Positions 1 through 13,600 are shown, counted from the stretch's first letter. The stretch: DNA of 64,000 nucleotides from Stenotrophomonas maltophilia (GCF_025642255.1 NZ_CP106759.1:1825501-1889500); one strand, 5' to 3'. Notes: generated by a model not told the origin, from the sequence alone. Numbers and translations are program-made.

Positions 1-3047
<3,047 letters not shown>

Positions 3048-3051
<4 letters not shown>

Positions 3052-3524
3052 GAGCCCCCATCACGATGAAGGGCGCGCAGAAGCTGCGCGACGAACTGGA
3101 TCACCTGAAGTCGGTCAAGCGGCCGAAGGTGATCGCCGCGATCGCCGAAGCGCGTGAGCATGGCGACCTGAAGGAGAATGCCGAGTACCACGCCGCGCGC
3201 GAGGAACAGGGCTTCATCGAAGGCCGCATCAAGCAGCTGGAAGGCGAGCTGTCGCACGCCGAGATCATCGACGTGAGCAAGCTCAATGCCGGCTCCAAGG
3301 TGGTGTTCGGCGCCAGCGTGACCCTGGCCGACGTGGAAACCGACGAAGAGAAGAAGTACCAGATCGTGGGTGACCTCGAAGCGGATATCAAGCTGGGGTT
3401 GATCGCGATTTCCTCGCCGGTGGCGCGCGCGATGATCGGCAAGCTGGAAGGCGATTCGATCGTGATCGACGCCCCGGCTGGGCAGCGCGAGTACGAGATC
3501 GTCAGCGTCAGCTACGTGGACTGA
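3048..3524 (+). CDS. greA: Transcription elongation factor GreA
   Basis: Binds the RNA polymerase secondary channel and stimulates cleavage of backtracked transcripts. The 158-residue product matches the usual GreA length. The N-terminal coiled coil carries the acidic tip signature ([20 protein letters not shown], about residues 35-54), and the C-terminal FKBP-like domain ends in [10 protein letters not shown]. The chosen ATG overlaps the carB stop by four bases; an in-frame open stretch upstream lies inside carB and is not part of the gene. The carB-greA order matches Xanthomonas. Confidence 0.97.
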
Positions 3525-3528
3525 GCAC

Positions 3529-4446
3529 GTGGCGACGGCGACCCTGCTGTTGCCCGCACGCAGCCGCTTTGCCGCGGCTGCGCTGCCGGACGATGTGGCA
3601 CGTGCGCTCGGCCGTGCCACTACGGTGCAGGTCGAGCCGGGTGAACGGGCGCAGCTGATGCGCCATTTCAAGGTCGCCGCGCCGCACTGGCCGGTGGCCG
3701 CGCTGACCCGCCAGCGTGACGTGGGCGATGCGGCCGGTGCCAGCTGGCTGCGCGCCGATCCGGCCTGCATGGTGCCGGACATGCATGGCGCGCGGATGAT
3801 GGCCTACGGCGAAACCCTGCGACCAACCCTGGCAGACAGCCTCGCCCTGCTGCCGGTGCTGCAGCCGTTGTTCGCCGAGGCCGGCTTCGTGCTCGACGCG
3901 CCTGATCCGTCGCGCTGGTATCTGCGGCTGCCGATCGATACCGCACTGCCGGCGTTCGACGGTCCCGACGAGGTGCTCGGCGATGACCTGTTCTCGCACC
4001 TGCCGGAAGGCGAGGGCGGCCGCCGCTGGCGGGCGCTGATGACCGAGGCGCAGGTGCTGCTGCACAACCACTCCTGGAACCAGCAGCGTGCCGCGCAGGG
4101 CCAGCAGCCGATCAATTCGCTGTGGTTCTGGGGCGGTGGCGTGATGCCGGTGTCGGTCAGCACGGTGCATGCGCAGGTGCGCAGCCGCGATGCGCTGCTG
4201 CAGAGCCTGGCGCAGGCCGCTGGCGTGGCGGTGGATGGTGAGCAGGCTGTCGATGCGCTGGTTGACCTGCGCCAGCTGCGTTCGCTGCAGCAGTTGGGCA
4301 ACGAGGCGATCCGCCCGCTGCTGGCCGCGTTGAAGCGTGGCGAACTGCAGCGGCTGGTGCTCGATTTCGAGGACGGCCTGCAGTTCCAGCTGGATCGCGG
4401 ACAGCGCTGGCAGTTCTGGAAGAAGCCGCGCCAGCTGCACGACTGA
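3529..4446 (+). CDS. rpfE: RpfE-like conserved protein
   Basis: A 305-residue protein of unknown biochemistry. Its place between greA and recJ matches the gene I know as rpfE in the Xanthomonas rpf region; homologues are sometimes labelled phosphoglycerate mutase-like, which I cannot support from residues here. Visible features are a tryptophan- and glycine-rich stretch (NSLWFWGGGVMP) near the middle and a basic C-terminus (WQFWKKPRQLHD). There is no signal peptide or membrane segment, so it is probably cytosolic. The start is a GTG four bases after the greA stop, suggesting an operon. The symbol comes mainly from synteny; the function is unknown. Confidence 0.65.
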   Translation: MATATLLLPARSRFAAAALPDDVARALGRATTVQVEPGERAQLMRHFKVAAPHWPVAALTRQRDVGDAAGASWLRADPACMVPDMHGARMMAYGETLRPTLADSLALLPVLQPLFAEAGFVLDAPDPSRWYLRLPIDTALPAFDGPDEVLGDDLFSHLPEGEGGRRWRALMTEAQVLLHNHSWNQQRAAQGQQPINSLWFWGGGVMPVSVSTVHAQVRSRDALLQSLAQAAGVAVDGEQAVDALVDLRQLRSLQQLGNEAIRPLLAALKRGELQRLVLDFEDGLQFQLDRGQRWQFWKKPRQLHD

Positions 4447-4465
4447 CCGGGGACTCGGTCGAGCG

Positions 4466-4506
4466 GGGGTCGGATCCGTTTTCCATCGGAGAACGGCTCT
4501 GACCCC
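4466..4506. repeat. 41-bp palindromic repeat, degenerate copy
   Basis: A 41-bp hairpin-forming sequence in the rpfE-recJ gap. It begins GGGGTCGGATCCGTTTTCC and ends GACCCC with a 3-nt loop. The arms have mismatches, unlike two perfect copies of the same family at 25243-25283 and 62659-62699. It lies just after the rpfE stop and could act as a stem-loop terminator, but there is no T-run. Confidence 0.8.
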
Positions 4507-4615
4507 GATGTTTGCCGGGGTTGCCGCCAGCGGCCGGCACTACCGCAGGTGCCGGGCGCAATCCCGCCAGCCTCTCCCACGCGCGGTATCATCCCTCTGT
4601 CTTTCGTAACCGGCG

Positions 4616-6379
4616 ATGCCGATGTCCCTTGCCGCCGATCCAGCGCTGCCGTCTTCCGATACGCCGACAATCCGACGCCGTGAGGCAGCGACGCCGGCTG
4701 CATGGCCGGAGGGAACGCTGCCACTGCTTGCACGTCTCTATGCCAGCCGTGGCGCGGGGACGCCGGAACTGGCGCTGCCGAAGCTGGGCAATCTGCATGC
4801 CCCCGAACTGCTGACCGGCATCGACGCTGCGGTCGACCTGCTGGTCGAGGCCATCGCCAATGACAAGCGCATCCTGGTGGTCGGCGATTTCGACTGTGAT
4901 GGCGCTACCGCCTGTGCGGTCGGCGTGCGCGGCCTGCGCATGCTCGGCGCACAGCATGTCTTCCACGCGGTGCCCAACCGGATGGTGCACGGCTATGGAC
5001 TGTCGCCCTCGCTGGTGGAGGAACTGGCCGCGCTGAAGCCGGACCTGCTGGTCACCGTCGACCATGGCATTGCATGCCATGCCGGCGTCGCGGCCGCCAA
5101 GGCGCGTGGCTGGCAGGTGCTGGTCACCGACCATCATCTGCCGGGCCCGCAGCTGCCTGCGGCCGACGTGATCGTCGATCCGAACCTGGATGGCGACGCA
5201 TTTCCCAGCAAGTCGCTGGCCGGTGTCGGCGTGATCTTCTACGTGCTGATGGCGCTGCGCCGGCGGATGCGCGAGGCCGGCGTGTTCGCCGATGGCAAGG
5301 GCCCGGACCTGACCACGCTGCTGGACCTGGTGGCGGTCGGCACCGTGGCCGACCTGGTGGCGCTGGATCCGAACAACCGCGCACTGGTCAGTGCGGGCCT
5401 GCGCAGATTGCGTTCGGGGCAGGGCTGTGTCGGCCTGAAGGCGCTGATCGAAGCCAGTGGGCGCGACGCGGCGCGGCTGACCGCGACCGACATCGGCTTC
5501 GCCCTGGGCCCACGCCTGAATGCCGCCGGTCGGCTGGAAGACATGGCGCTGGGCATCGCGCTGCTGCTGACCGAGGACCCGCGGCAGGCGCGGGAGATCG
5601 CGCAGACGCTGGAGCAGATCAATGCGGAACGCCGCGCCGTGCAGCAGTCGATGACCGACGATGCCGAGCAGGCGCTGACCCGAGTTGTGCTGGACATGGC
5701 CGGGCAGCGGCCGGTGGCGGCCTGCCTGTTCGATGCCGAGTGGCATCCGGGCGTGGTCGGTCTGGTGGCCTCGAAGATGAAGGATCGCCTGCACCGGCCG
5801 GTGATCGCCTTCGCGCCGGCCGAGCCCGGTGCCGACACCCTGCGTGGCTCCGCGCGTTCGATTCCGGGCCTGCATATCCGTGACGCGCTGGCATTGGTCG
5901 ATTCACGGCATCCCGGCCTGATCGAACGCTTCGGCGGTCACGCCATGGCGGCCGGCCTCAGCCTGCGGCTCGATCATGTCGACGCCTTCAAGGCGGCCTT
6001 CGTTGCCGTCGTGCTGGAGATGCTCGACCCAGCGGCACTTCAACAGCAGGTGCTCAGCGACGGCGAACTGGCAGCGGACGAGCTCGACCATCGCCATGCC
6101 GATGCGCTGCGCCTGGCCGGTCCTTGGGGGCAGGGCTTCCCGGAGCCGCTGTTCGATGGCCATTTCGAAGTGGCCAACTGGCGCGTGCTGAAGGAACGCC
6201 ACCTCAAGCTGGAACTGCGCCTGCCGGGCGTGCCCGGCACGATCAACGCGATCCATTTTGGCGGCTGGCACGGCAATGCGCCGAGCCGCCATGTGCATCT
6301 GGCCTACCGGCTGGCCTGCGACGACTATCGCGGTGGTAGCGCCATCCAGCTGATTGTCGAGCACTGCCTGCCGGCGTGA
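4616..6379 (+). CDS. recJ: Single-stranded-DNA-specific exonuclease RecJ
   Basis: 5'-3' ssDNA exonuclease of the DHH phosphoesterase superfamily, acting in RecF-pathway recombination and mismatch repair. The product is 587 residues, near the usual RecJ size. Catalytic motifs are present: DFDCDG (residues 91-96, motif I), VDHG (148-151) and TDHH (171-174, the DHH motif). The DHHA1 region has the GG(H) motif (ERFGGHAMAAGL), and an OB-fold C-terminus follows. An alternative ATG lies two codons downstream. About 170 bp separates it from rpfE, so it may have its own promoter. Confidence 0.95.
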   Translation: MPMSLAADPALPSSDTPTIRRREAATPAAWPEGTLPLLARLYASRGAGTPELALPKLGNLHAPELLTGIDAAVDLLVEAIANDKRILVVGDFDCDGATACAVGVRGLRMLGAQHVFHAVPNRMVHGYGLSPSLVEELAALKPDLLVTVDHGIACHAGVAAAKARGWQVLVTDHHLPGPQLPAADVIVDPNLDGDAFPSKSLAGVGVIFYVLMALRRRMREAGVFADGKGPDLTTLLDLVAVGTVADLVALDPNNRALVSAGLRRLRSGQGCVGLKALIEASGRDAARLTATDIGFALGPRLNAAGRLEDMALGIALLLTEDPRQAREIAQTLEQINAERRAVQQSMTDDAEQALTRVVLDMAGQRPVAACLFDAEWHPGVVGLVASKMKDRLHRPVIAFAPAEPGADTLRGSARSIPGLHIRDALALVDSRHPGLIERFGGHAMAAGLSLRLDHVDAFKAAFVAVVLEMLDPAALQQQVLSDGELAADELDHRHADALRLAGPWGQGFPEPLFDGHFEVANWRVLKERHLKLELRLPGVPGTINAIHFGGWHGNAPSRHVHLAYRLACDDYRGGSAIQLIVEHCLPA

Positions 6380-6444
6380 GGCAGCGTTCGCGCACTGCCG
6401 CCGGGGCCAGCGTTGGCGACAGGGTCGCGGGGAAGGAAATGTGA

Positions 6445-6470
6445 GGAAATTCGCAGTTCCTTGAATTTCC
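6445..6470. repeat. AT-rich inverted repeat upstream of vgrG
   Basis: Eight-base arms GGAAATTC and GAATTTCC separated by 10 bases, within a locally AT-rich patch (about 6436-6520) between recJ and vgrG. It could be a regulator site or promoter-proximal element for the type VI cassette; no clear sigma-70 or sigma-54 promoter was recognised. Confidence 0.4.
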
Positions 6471-6579
6471 TTAATGAATTCATCTCTTTATCCAGAGGCA
6501 AAAGCGTCAAAAAGCTGGCGCATGTCACCTGCCGGTGGCAAAGTCGGGCCACGACCAACATGGGACGACGGAACGCCCG

Positions 6580-8823
6580 ATGTACGCCGATTCACTGCTT
6601 CCCGGCGCCGCACTGCAGCGCCTGCACCAGGACCGACGCCTGATCCGCGTCGAAACCGCACTGGATCCGGGCACTTTCCTGGTCAAGCGTTTCGAGGGCA
6701 GCGAGGCGGTGTCCAGCCCGTTCGCCTACCGTATCGAACTGCTGTCGGTCCAGCCGCGGCTGGAGCTGAAACAGCTGGTCGGGCAGCCGCTGCGCCTGCA
6801 GCTGGGCGATGAATTCGGCAACCGCAGCGTGCACGGCTACGTTCGCGAGTTCGCCAGTACCGGCCAACAGGCCCAGTTCAGTGCCTACCGGGCCGAGCTC
6901 GCGCCCTGGTTCGCCTTCCTCGATTACACCTGCAACTGCCGGATCTTCCAGGACCGCAACGTGCTGCAGATCATCGAGGAGGTGTTCCAGGGCTACGCAC
7001 AGCTGGCGAAGTTCCGCTACGACCTCAATGCCGGCAAGCTGCCGCCGCTGCCGTACTGCGTGCAGTACAACGAGTCCGATTTCGCCTTAGTCAGTCGCCT
7101 GCTGGAAGATGCCGGCCTGTACTACAGCTTCGTCCATGACGAAGAGGGCCATACGATGGTGATCAGCGACGATTCAACGCTGAGCACCGCGCACGGCGAA
7201 CCGCAGCCCATCGCGTTCGTGTCCGACCAGGGCACGTTGGCCAGCACCGGTCTGCACCGCTGGGGTGCACGCCGACGCGTCGGGCCCAGCGTGCAGACCC
7301 TGCGCAGTTTCGACTTCAAGCAGCCGGGCCAGACGCTGGATGGCAACCAGGGCAATCAGGTGCCGCTGGGCCTGCTGCCGCCGCTCGAGCAGTACCGCTA
7401 CGACGGTGCGGCGCGTTTCACCAACAGCCGCATTGGCCAGGCGCTGGCGGCGGTGCGCAACGAGGAAGTGGCGTGGCCGACCAAGCTGTTCGAGTGCGCG
7501 GGCAATGCCGGTGAACTCGATGCCGGCGCCTGCTTCGAACTGGAGCGGCACCCGGATTTCATCGGACGTGACGATACCGACCGCAGCTTCTTCGTGGTGA
7601 GTGTGCAGCGGGAAGGCCACAACAATTTCGCTGCCGATTTCGGCAGCGCTGAAGCCCCGAGTGTTGAAGTGCAGGCCGAGGTGCTGCGCCGTCGTATCCC
7701 CTACAGGCCGCTGCGGCGGACGCCGTGGCCGCGCATGCCGGGACCGCAGACCGCCACCGTGGTCGGTCCGCCGGGGGAGGAACTGCATGCCGACCGCTAT
7801 GGCCGGGTGAAAGTGCAGTTCCATTGGGACCGCCAGCTCGATCGCCGCGAGAATGCCTCGTGCTGGATCCGCAGTGCGAGTCCGTGGGCAGGCGCCGACA
7901 TGGGTGGCGTGTCGCCGCCGCGCGTGGGCCAGGAGGTGATCGTCGATTTCCTCGATGGCGACCCGGACCGCCCCATCATCACCGGTCGTGTCTACAACGA
8001 GGACAACATGCCGCCGTTCGGCATGGAGGTGAGCGGCCTCAAGTCGAAGACGGTCAAGGGCGCGGGCTGGAATGAGATCACCATGCATGATGGCGCCGGT
8101 GGCGAGCTGCTGAACATGCGGGCGCAGCGTGACATGGTCACCACCGTGCTCAACGACCAGAACGCCAGCGTCAAGAACAACAAGTCCACATCGGTGTCGG
8201 TCAACCATCGAATGGACGTCGGCGCCAACCAGGACATCAGCGTCGGCGGCAACCGTGGCATCACGGTCACCGGCACCGACACGCTCGGCGTTACCGGCAC
8301 CCGCACCACCAATGTGACCGGCGCGGTGACCGAGAAGTACGAAGCAGGGGAAACCAAGACGATCTCTGCGGCCGGCTATACCGAAACCATCACCGGCGAC
8401 TTCAAGACCACCCTGACCGGCAACTTCACCAGCCAGCGCACCGGCACGTGGACCGAGACCGTCACCTCGACCTCCAGTCGCACGGTTGGCGGACTGGTGA
8501 CGGAGACGCTGAATGCCGCGCGGGAGGTGACCATTACCGGTCATGACAAGCGCAGCGTGCAGGGCAAGGTCGACGACAGCAATGTCGGCGAGCGGGTGAT
8601 CGACGTCACCGGCAATTTCAGCCAGGACGTGACCGGTACGCACAGCCAGGGCTCGGATGGCGCGATGAGCCTGGAGTCGGCGGTCAATCTGTCCACCAAG
8701 GTGGGTGGCTCGGTCATCGAGATCACCGACAGCGCCATCAAGATCACCGCCGGTGGCTCGGAAGTGGTCATCGACGCAGGCGGTGTGTCAGTCAACGGCA
8801 GCGAGATCAAGCTCAACTGCTGA
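6580..8823 (+). CDS. vgrG: Type VI secretion spike protein VgrG
   Basis: Trimeric spike protein of the type VI secretion system, carrying effectors on the Hcp tube. The 747-residue protein has a gp27-like N-terminus (SPFAYRIELLSV, with YNESDFALVSRLLEDAGLYY about residue 165), a gp5 OB-fold (DRYGRVKVQFHWDR, SPWAGADMGGVSPPRVGQEV) and a C-terminal beta-helix of TGT/TVTG-type repeats. The ATG at 6580 was chosen because it places the normal N-terminus right before the conserved fold; an upstream GTG at 6535 would add 15 unconvincing residues. No core T6SS genes (tss) are in the window, so this is an orphan vgrG heading an effector cassette. Confidence 0.95.
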   Translation: MYADSLLPGAALQRLHQDRRLIRVETALDPGTFLVKRFEGSEAVSSPFAYRIELLSVQPRLELKQLVGQPLRLQLGDEFGNRSVHGYVREFASTGQQAQFSAYRAELAPWFAFLDYTCNCRIFQDRNVLQIIEEVFQGYAQLAKFRYDLNAGKLPPLPYCVQYNESDFALVSRLLEDAGLYYSFVHDEEGHTMVISDDSTLSTAHGEPQPIAFVSDQGTLASTGLHRWGARRRVGPSVQTLRSFDFKQPGQTLDGNQGNQVPLGLLPPLEQYRYDGAARFTNSRIGQALAAVRNEEVAWPTKLFECAGNAGELDAGACFELERHPDFIGRDDTDRSFFVVSVQREGHNNFAADFGSAEAPSVEVQAEVLRRRIPYRPLRRTPWPRMPGPQTATVVGPPGEELHADRYGRVKVQFHWDRQLDRRENASCWIRSASPWAGADMGGVSPPRVGQEVIVDFLDGDPDRPIITGRVYNEDNMPPFGMEVSGLKSKTVKGAGWNEITMHDGAGGELLNMRAQRDMVTTVLNDQNASVKNNKSTSVSVNHRMDVGANQDISVGGNRGITVTGTDTLGVTGTRTTNVTGAVTEKYEAGETKTISAAGYTETITGDFKTTLTGNFTSQRTGTWTETVTSTSSRTVGGLVTETLNAAREVTITGHDKRSVQGKVDDSNVGERVIDVTGNFSQDVTGTHSQGSDGAMSLESAVNLSTKVGGSVIEITDSAIKITAGGSEVVIDAGGVSVNGSEIKLNC

Positions 8824-8842
8824 ACAGCACGGGAGATACACC

Positions 8843-10459
8843 ATGCAGGACACCCCCATGCTGCGCGGCCTGAACGCATTGCGCGATGCCTGGCTGGAGG
8901 CCAGCGCCGACAGCAGCAGGCGCCTGTTGGTATGGCGTCTGCCGGCTGCCGCCAGCCGCCTGCTGGCCGCGTTCTTCGAGATGCAGCGCAACGACGCAGG
9001 GCGTGATACGCCGGACTGCTTCCTGCGCATCGATACCGCCTATGAGCTGGGCTTCCGTTACAGCCGGCAGGTCAAGCAGGATCTGCTCGACCGTTATCTG
9101 GCCAGCCAGGACGATCTGCGCGCGCAGCAGGTGCCATTGGGCTGGCGTGGCCCGAGCGAGGCGCATCCGGACAGCGCGCAGGGTGTGGTCGATGTGCTGG
9201 AGAGTTTCATCGACCATCACGGCGAGCATCTGCGCCTGCTGGCTGCCGTGCTGGAACCGGAGCGTTGCGTGCCCGGTGAAGGCTTCGAGCGCTGGCTGGA
9301 TGCGGCGCTGGCCGCTGCGCCGGGAGAGCGCCTGCGACTGGTGCTGGTGGATACCGAAGAGGACCCGCGCTGGCAGCCGCTGCTGGAGCGTCATGCCAGG
9401 ACCGCACGGGTGGTCACCGCACCGGTCGACATGTTTGCGATTGCCCGGGATACCGCCGCGCAATCCGGTGGTCGCGGTCCGGAAGTGCTGTACCGGCAGC
9501 TGCTGGCGGACCTGATGCTGCTGCTGGAGCGAGGCAGTCCGTCGCAGGTGGTGGCCCGCGCCGGACGCGCGCAGGGCCTGGCGCAGCGGCATGGCTGGCA
9601 GGACCAGCAGTCGGTGGTGCAGATGATGGTGGCTGGTGCCTGGCTGAAACATGGCGATCACAGCCAGGCGATCAACAGCTACCGGCAGGCACGCAGCGCC
9701 GCCGAAGGTGCACGTGCCGGCGGCAATCCTGCCGCGCCGGAACTGGTGATGCAGAGCTGGTTCGGTGAAGCGGGCTGCTGGTTGGCGGCCAAGCAACCCG
9801 AGCGTGCGGCACACACCTACCTGCAGGCATCCGCGTCCGCAGCCAGCATTCCGCACCCCATGTTCGCACTGGAGGGCCAGCGCATGGCGGGCTGGTGTCA
9901 TGTGCAGGCGGGCCAGCGAGAGGCTGCGCGCACGCAGCTGCTGGAGGCGATCCGCATCGCCAAGCCGCTGGCGCCGGCCGACCGCAAGGCGACGACGCTG
10001 CCCCAGGCACTGTGGGATCTGCTGCAGCTTCAGGACGCACGACGCTGCGAACAACTGCGGCAGGTCGCCACTGACTACCTGCAGGCCAGCACCGGCCTGC
10101 TGGAGAAGGCGGACGCGCAGGGGCGCGCACTCGGCCCGCGTCCTCCGCGTCCGGCGCTGGATGCCATCGACGCCGAGCTCGATGCCGCGCTGGAGCGCGG
10201 CTTTCATCGTGCGCAGCAGGAACGCGAGCGGCTGATCCAGGGCGGTGACGAATTCTTCCGCAAGATCGTGGCCGTTGGCCGTGATTTCCTCGACCCGGGC
10301 TGGAACGGCCTGCCGGCGATCGAACACCCGCTCGACCACGAGATTCCGGTGTGGAGCGAGCCCCCGGCGATGCAGCCGCTGCCCGATCCCAGTGGCCTGC
10401 TGCAGCCGCCCGTGGCCGCGCCTGCCGGGCCCGCCGTTACAGGAGTGGCTGTTGCATGA
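8843..10459 (+). CDS. Unknown T6SS-associated protein (candidate effector adaptor)
   Basis: A 538-residue protein between vgrG and rhs, not recognised. The N-terminal 150 residues look alpha-helical, and the central part contains repeated helical pairs resembling TPR units (MMVAGAWLKHGDHSQAINSY, VMQSWFGEAGCWLAAKQPER, MAGWCHVQAGQREAARTQLL). The tail is proline-rich. It has no signal peptide or obvious transmembrane segment. The ATG follows a GGGAG-type ribosome site 19 bases after vgrG, and its stop overlaps the next gene as ATGA. Position alone suggests a chaperone or adaptor loading the Rhs protein onto VgrG. It does not show the DUF4123 or EagR pattern I know. Confidence 0.6.
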   Translation: MQDTPMLRGLNALRDAWLEASADSSRRLLVWRLPAAASRLLAAFFEMQRNDAGRDTPDCFLRIDTAYELGFRYSRQVKQDLLDRYLASQDDLRAQQVPLGWRGPSEAHPDSAQGVVDVLESFIDHHGEHLRLLAAVLEPERCVPGEGFERWLDAALAAAPGERLRLVLVDTEEDPRWQPLLERHARTARVVTAPVDMFAIARDTAAQSGGRGPEVLYRQLLADLMLLLERGSPSQVVARAGRAQGLAQRHGWQDQQSVVQMMVAGAWLKHGDHSQAINSYRQARSAAEGARAGGNPAAPELVMQSWFGEAGCWLAAKQPERAAHTYLQASASAASIPHPMFALEGQRMAGWCHVQAGQREAARTQLLEAIRIAKPLAPADRKATTLPQALWDLLQLQDARRCEQLRQVATDYLQASTGLLEKADAQGRALGPRPPRPALDAIDAELDAALERGFHRAQQERERLIQGGDEFFRKIVAVGRDFLDPGWNGLPAIEHPLDHEIPVWSEPPAMQPLPDPSGLLQPPVAAPAGPAVTGVAVA

Positions 10460-10584
10460 AGTCGAACAAGACCGTGGTGATGCTGGTGGCCATCGTGCTT
10501 GGCATCATCGTCGTGACCTGGATCAGCGCCGAGTACCGTGACGAAGTAAAGGCGTTCCTGCGCGCGTTGTTCCGCGCCTTGTAA
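10456..10584 (+). CDS. Small single-pass membrane protein
   Basis: A 42-residue peptide. Residues 7-23 form a hydrophobic helix (VVMLVAIVLGIIVVTWI), preceded by a short basic N-terminus and followed by a charged amphipathic tail (EYRDEVKAFLRALFRAL). Its ATG overlaps the upstream stop (ATGA), so it is translationally coupled, and it ends 19 bases before rhs. The conserved-looking position inside the vgrG-rhs cassette suggests a role with the effector, for example membrane recruitment or assembly, but no homologue is recognised. Confidence 0.6.
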   Translation: MKSNKTVVMLVAIVLGIIVVTWISAEYRDEVKAFLRALFRAL

Positions 10585-10603
10585 AGCAACAGGGAGTGTT
10601 GCC

Positions 10604-13600
10604 GTGAGCATCGCCGCCAAGCATTTCGATCCGCAGTTGGGTATCGACATCCACATGTATGCGGTGCCGCCGTGCCCGCTGCCGACGCCGCACATCGGCC
10701 TGGTGCTGGATCCGTTCGACTACATCCCGTTCATCGGTTCGACCATCAAGGTCAACGGCGTGCATCGCGGCACCGCCGGTACCGGCGGCCTGGATATCCA
10801 CATCCCGCTCGGTGTGTGGGGGCCGCCGTTGGCGGCACCGATGGGCCCTCAGTTCGACGGCGAAGAGATCTTCATGGGCAGTCGTACCGTGTCGGCCGAT
10901 GGCGAGCCGTTCTCGCGGCTGGCGATGCCGGTGCTGGACTGCAATCTGGCCGGCATGATCAACCCGTTCCGGGTGAAGAAGCCGAAGAAGCCACTTCGGG
11001 CGATGTCACTGCCGACCGGCCTGAACGTGGCCATTCCCACCAGCGTCAAGGTGGGAGGACCACCGACGGTGTCATGGACGGCGCTCGCATTCCGCGCGGC
11101 GTTCGCAGGCCTGGGCAAGCTGCGCAAGAGTGCGTTCTTCCGCAAGAAGATGGATGCCTTTGCCAATTGGCGGCGGGGCAAGTGGGGAAACCTGCCCTCG
11201 GGTTTCCTGAAGTGCAAGGTGCTTCGCGCCGAGCCGGTGGATATCCGTGATGGCAGCGTGGTGGTCAACCACCAGGATTTCGATGTACCGGGCCGCTTGC
11301 CGCTCACTTGGCAACGCAGCTACGGCTCGCGCCACGCGGACGCGCCGGGTCTGTGCGGCGCGGGCTGGCAGACGCCGGCAGACATCCGCCTGGAGCTGCT
11401 GGCCGATGGCAGCGTCTGGCTGTCCGGCCCCGACCAGGTCGCGTTCTTCCCCGAGCTGCCGCCCGCTGAGGGAGAGGCTGGGGCGATTCTCGATTTCGTC
11501 GATGGCGCGCGCCTGCTGAGGCGGCGCGGGCAGTGGCGGGTGCGCTTCAAGAACGGCCTGCAGTACGTGTTCGGTGGCGAGCTGCCTGCAGGTGTCAGCG
11601 CGTTGCCGGGCCCGCAGTCCTGGCCGATCGAGCGCATCGAGGATGCGCATGGCAACCACTGGCGCTTCGAGCGTCGCGACGGCCATCTGGTGCGCATCGT
11701 CGAGAGCGGTATCGGTGACCTGCAGGGCCGCTTCATCGAAGTGGAGGCGCGCCACGGCCACATTGAGCGCATGGCCCTGCACGACCCCGCCACCGGCCTG
11801 GCCCATCCGCTGGTGAGCTACCGGTACAGTGCCGAAGGTGACCTGCTGGCGGCAGTCGACGCACTGGGGGCGCCACGCACGTTTGCCTATGAACGTCACC
11901 GCATGGTGCGGCATACCGACCGCGTGGGCCTGTCGTTCCACTATGCGTTCGATGCGCAGGGCAGGGTGGTGCATTCGTGGGGCGATGGTGGTCTCTACGA
12001 TTATCACTTCGAGTACGACGCGCTGCTGCGCGAGACCCGGGTAACCGACTCGCTGGGCCACCTGAGCGTGGTCAAATTTGACGAGAACCAACTGCCGCTA
12101 TGCGAGATCGACCCGCTCGATGGCGTGACGCTGTTCGAGTACGACGATTTCGGGCGGACCGTGGCGGTGACCGATCCGGAAGGACTGCGAACGGCATTTG
12201 CCTATGATGCGCATGGCAATGTTGTCGAGCTGCTACGGGCTGACGGCAGCCGCATACTTCACGAGTACGGCGACCTGGATCTTCTGACTGCAGTGCATGT
12301 TCCAGATTCTGGAACATGGACCCAGAGCTACAATGAATTCGGAGATATCGTCGCGCAGACGGATCCTCTGGGCGCAGTGACTGAATTCGCCTATGACGCC
12401 GCGGGGCAACTACTGCAGCAGACAAGCGCAAGAGGAGGTGCGACGAGGCTTACCTATGACAGGCATGGTGCCGTCGCGAGCGTCATCTCTGCCACGGGTC
12501 GGGAAGTCAAGTTCGAGCACGATGGCAGGGGCCTGCTCATGCGGCAGGTGGATGCTGGAGGGAATCAGACCCAGTTCCGATATGACGTGAAAGGTCGATT
12601 GACGGAGTGCATCGAGCCAGATGGTCGGAGTGTCGCCTATTCGTTCGATGCAGAAGATCGGATCTCGGTTTATGTCGATGCGCTGGGAAACCGCACTCTC
12701 CTGGAGTACGCAGGCCTGGGGCAGGTTTCGCGGAGGCGGTCGCCGGATGGGTCGCGGGTCGAGTATTTCTACGATACCGAAGAGTGTCTGGTTGGGCTCA
12801 TCAATTCCGATGGGCAGCGCTACGAGATCGTGAGAGATGCTCTCGGCCGGATTGTCAAGGAAATCGATTACTGGGGGCAGGCCCGGAGCTATCGATACGA
12901 CGGTGCGGGGCGGCTCGAAGAGTGCGTCGATTCTGAAGGCAGGGTTGTTCGATACACATCCGACAAGCTCGGCCGTGTGTCGCGGCGCTCCGTGGTGTGC
13001 GCTGGATATATCGAAGAGGATTACTTCACCTACGACGCCTGCGGAAATCTAATCGAGTGCGGCAATGCAAGTCGGGTCGTCAAGCGCGTGTTCGACGCTG
13101 TGGGAAATCTGGTGGAAGAGTCCCAGGACGGCTTCCGCGTGCTCAGCAGTTTCGACAGGTCAGGCAACCGCGTGCGCAGGAGCACATCGACCGGAAACAC
13201 GATTGAATATGCTTACGATCTTGACGATGAGCTTGTAACGCTTGCCATCAATGGAGAACGTTGTCTGAGTGTTGCCCGGGATGAATCCGGGCGTGTGGTC
13301 GAAGAGAAGATCGGGCGGTTCAGCCGATATCTGCAGTACGACCCGTCCTCGAACGTGAGCTCGCAAGCGGTCAGATGCGGGGATGCGCCGCTGTTCGATG
13401 TTGCCTACGAATATGATCGCGCCGGAAATCTGATCCGACGCATGGACAGCGTGCAGGGGACTGACCAGTATCGCTACAACGCCTTGGGCAAGCTCAAACA
13501 GCGGATTGATCCCCAGGGCCGACTGCACAATCTGCTCGACGGATCTTCCGTCTCACGACTGAAGACGGACATCCGAAGACATGCGCCGGCAAAGCGTGTG

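Noticed and set aside
6500..6580. Sigma-54 promoter for vgrG
   Set aside because: A search by eye for TGGCAC-N5-TTGC in this stretch found only poor partial matches such as TGGCGC without a correct -12 element.
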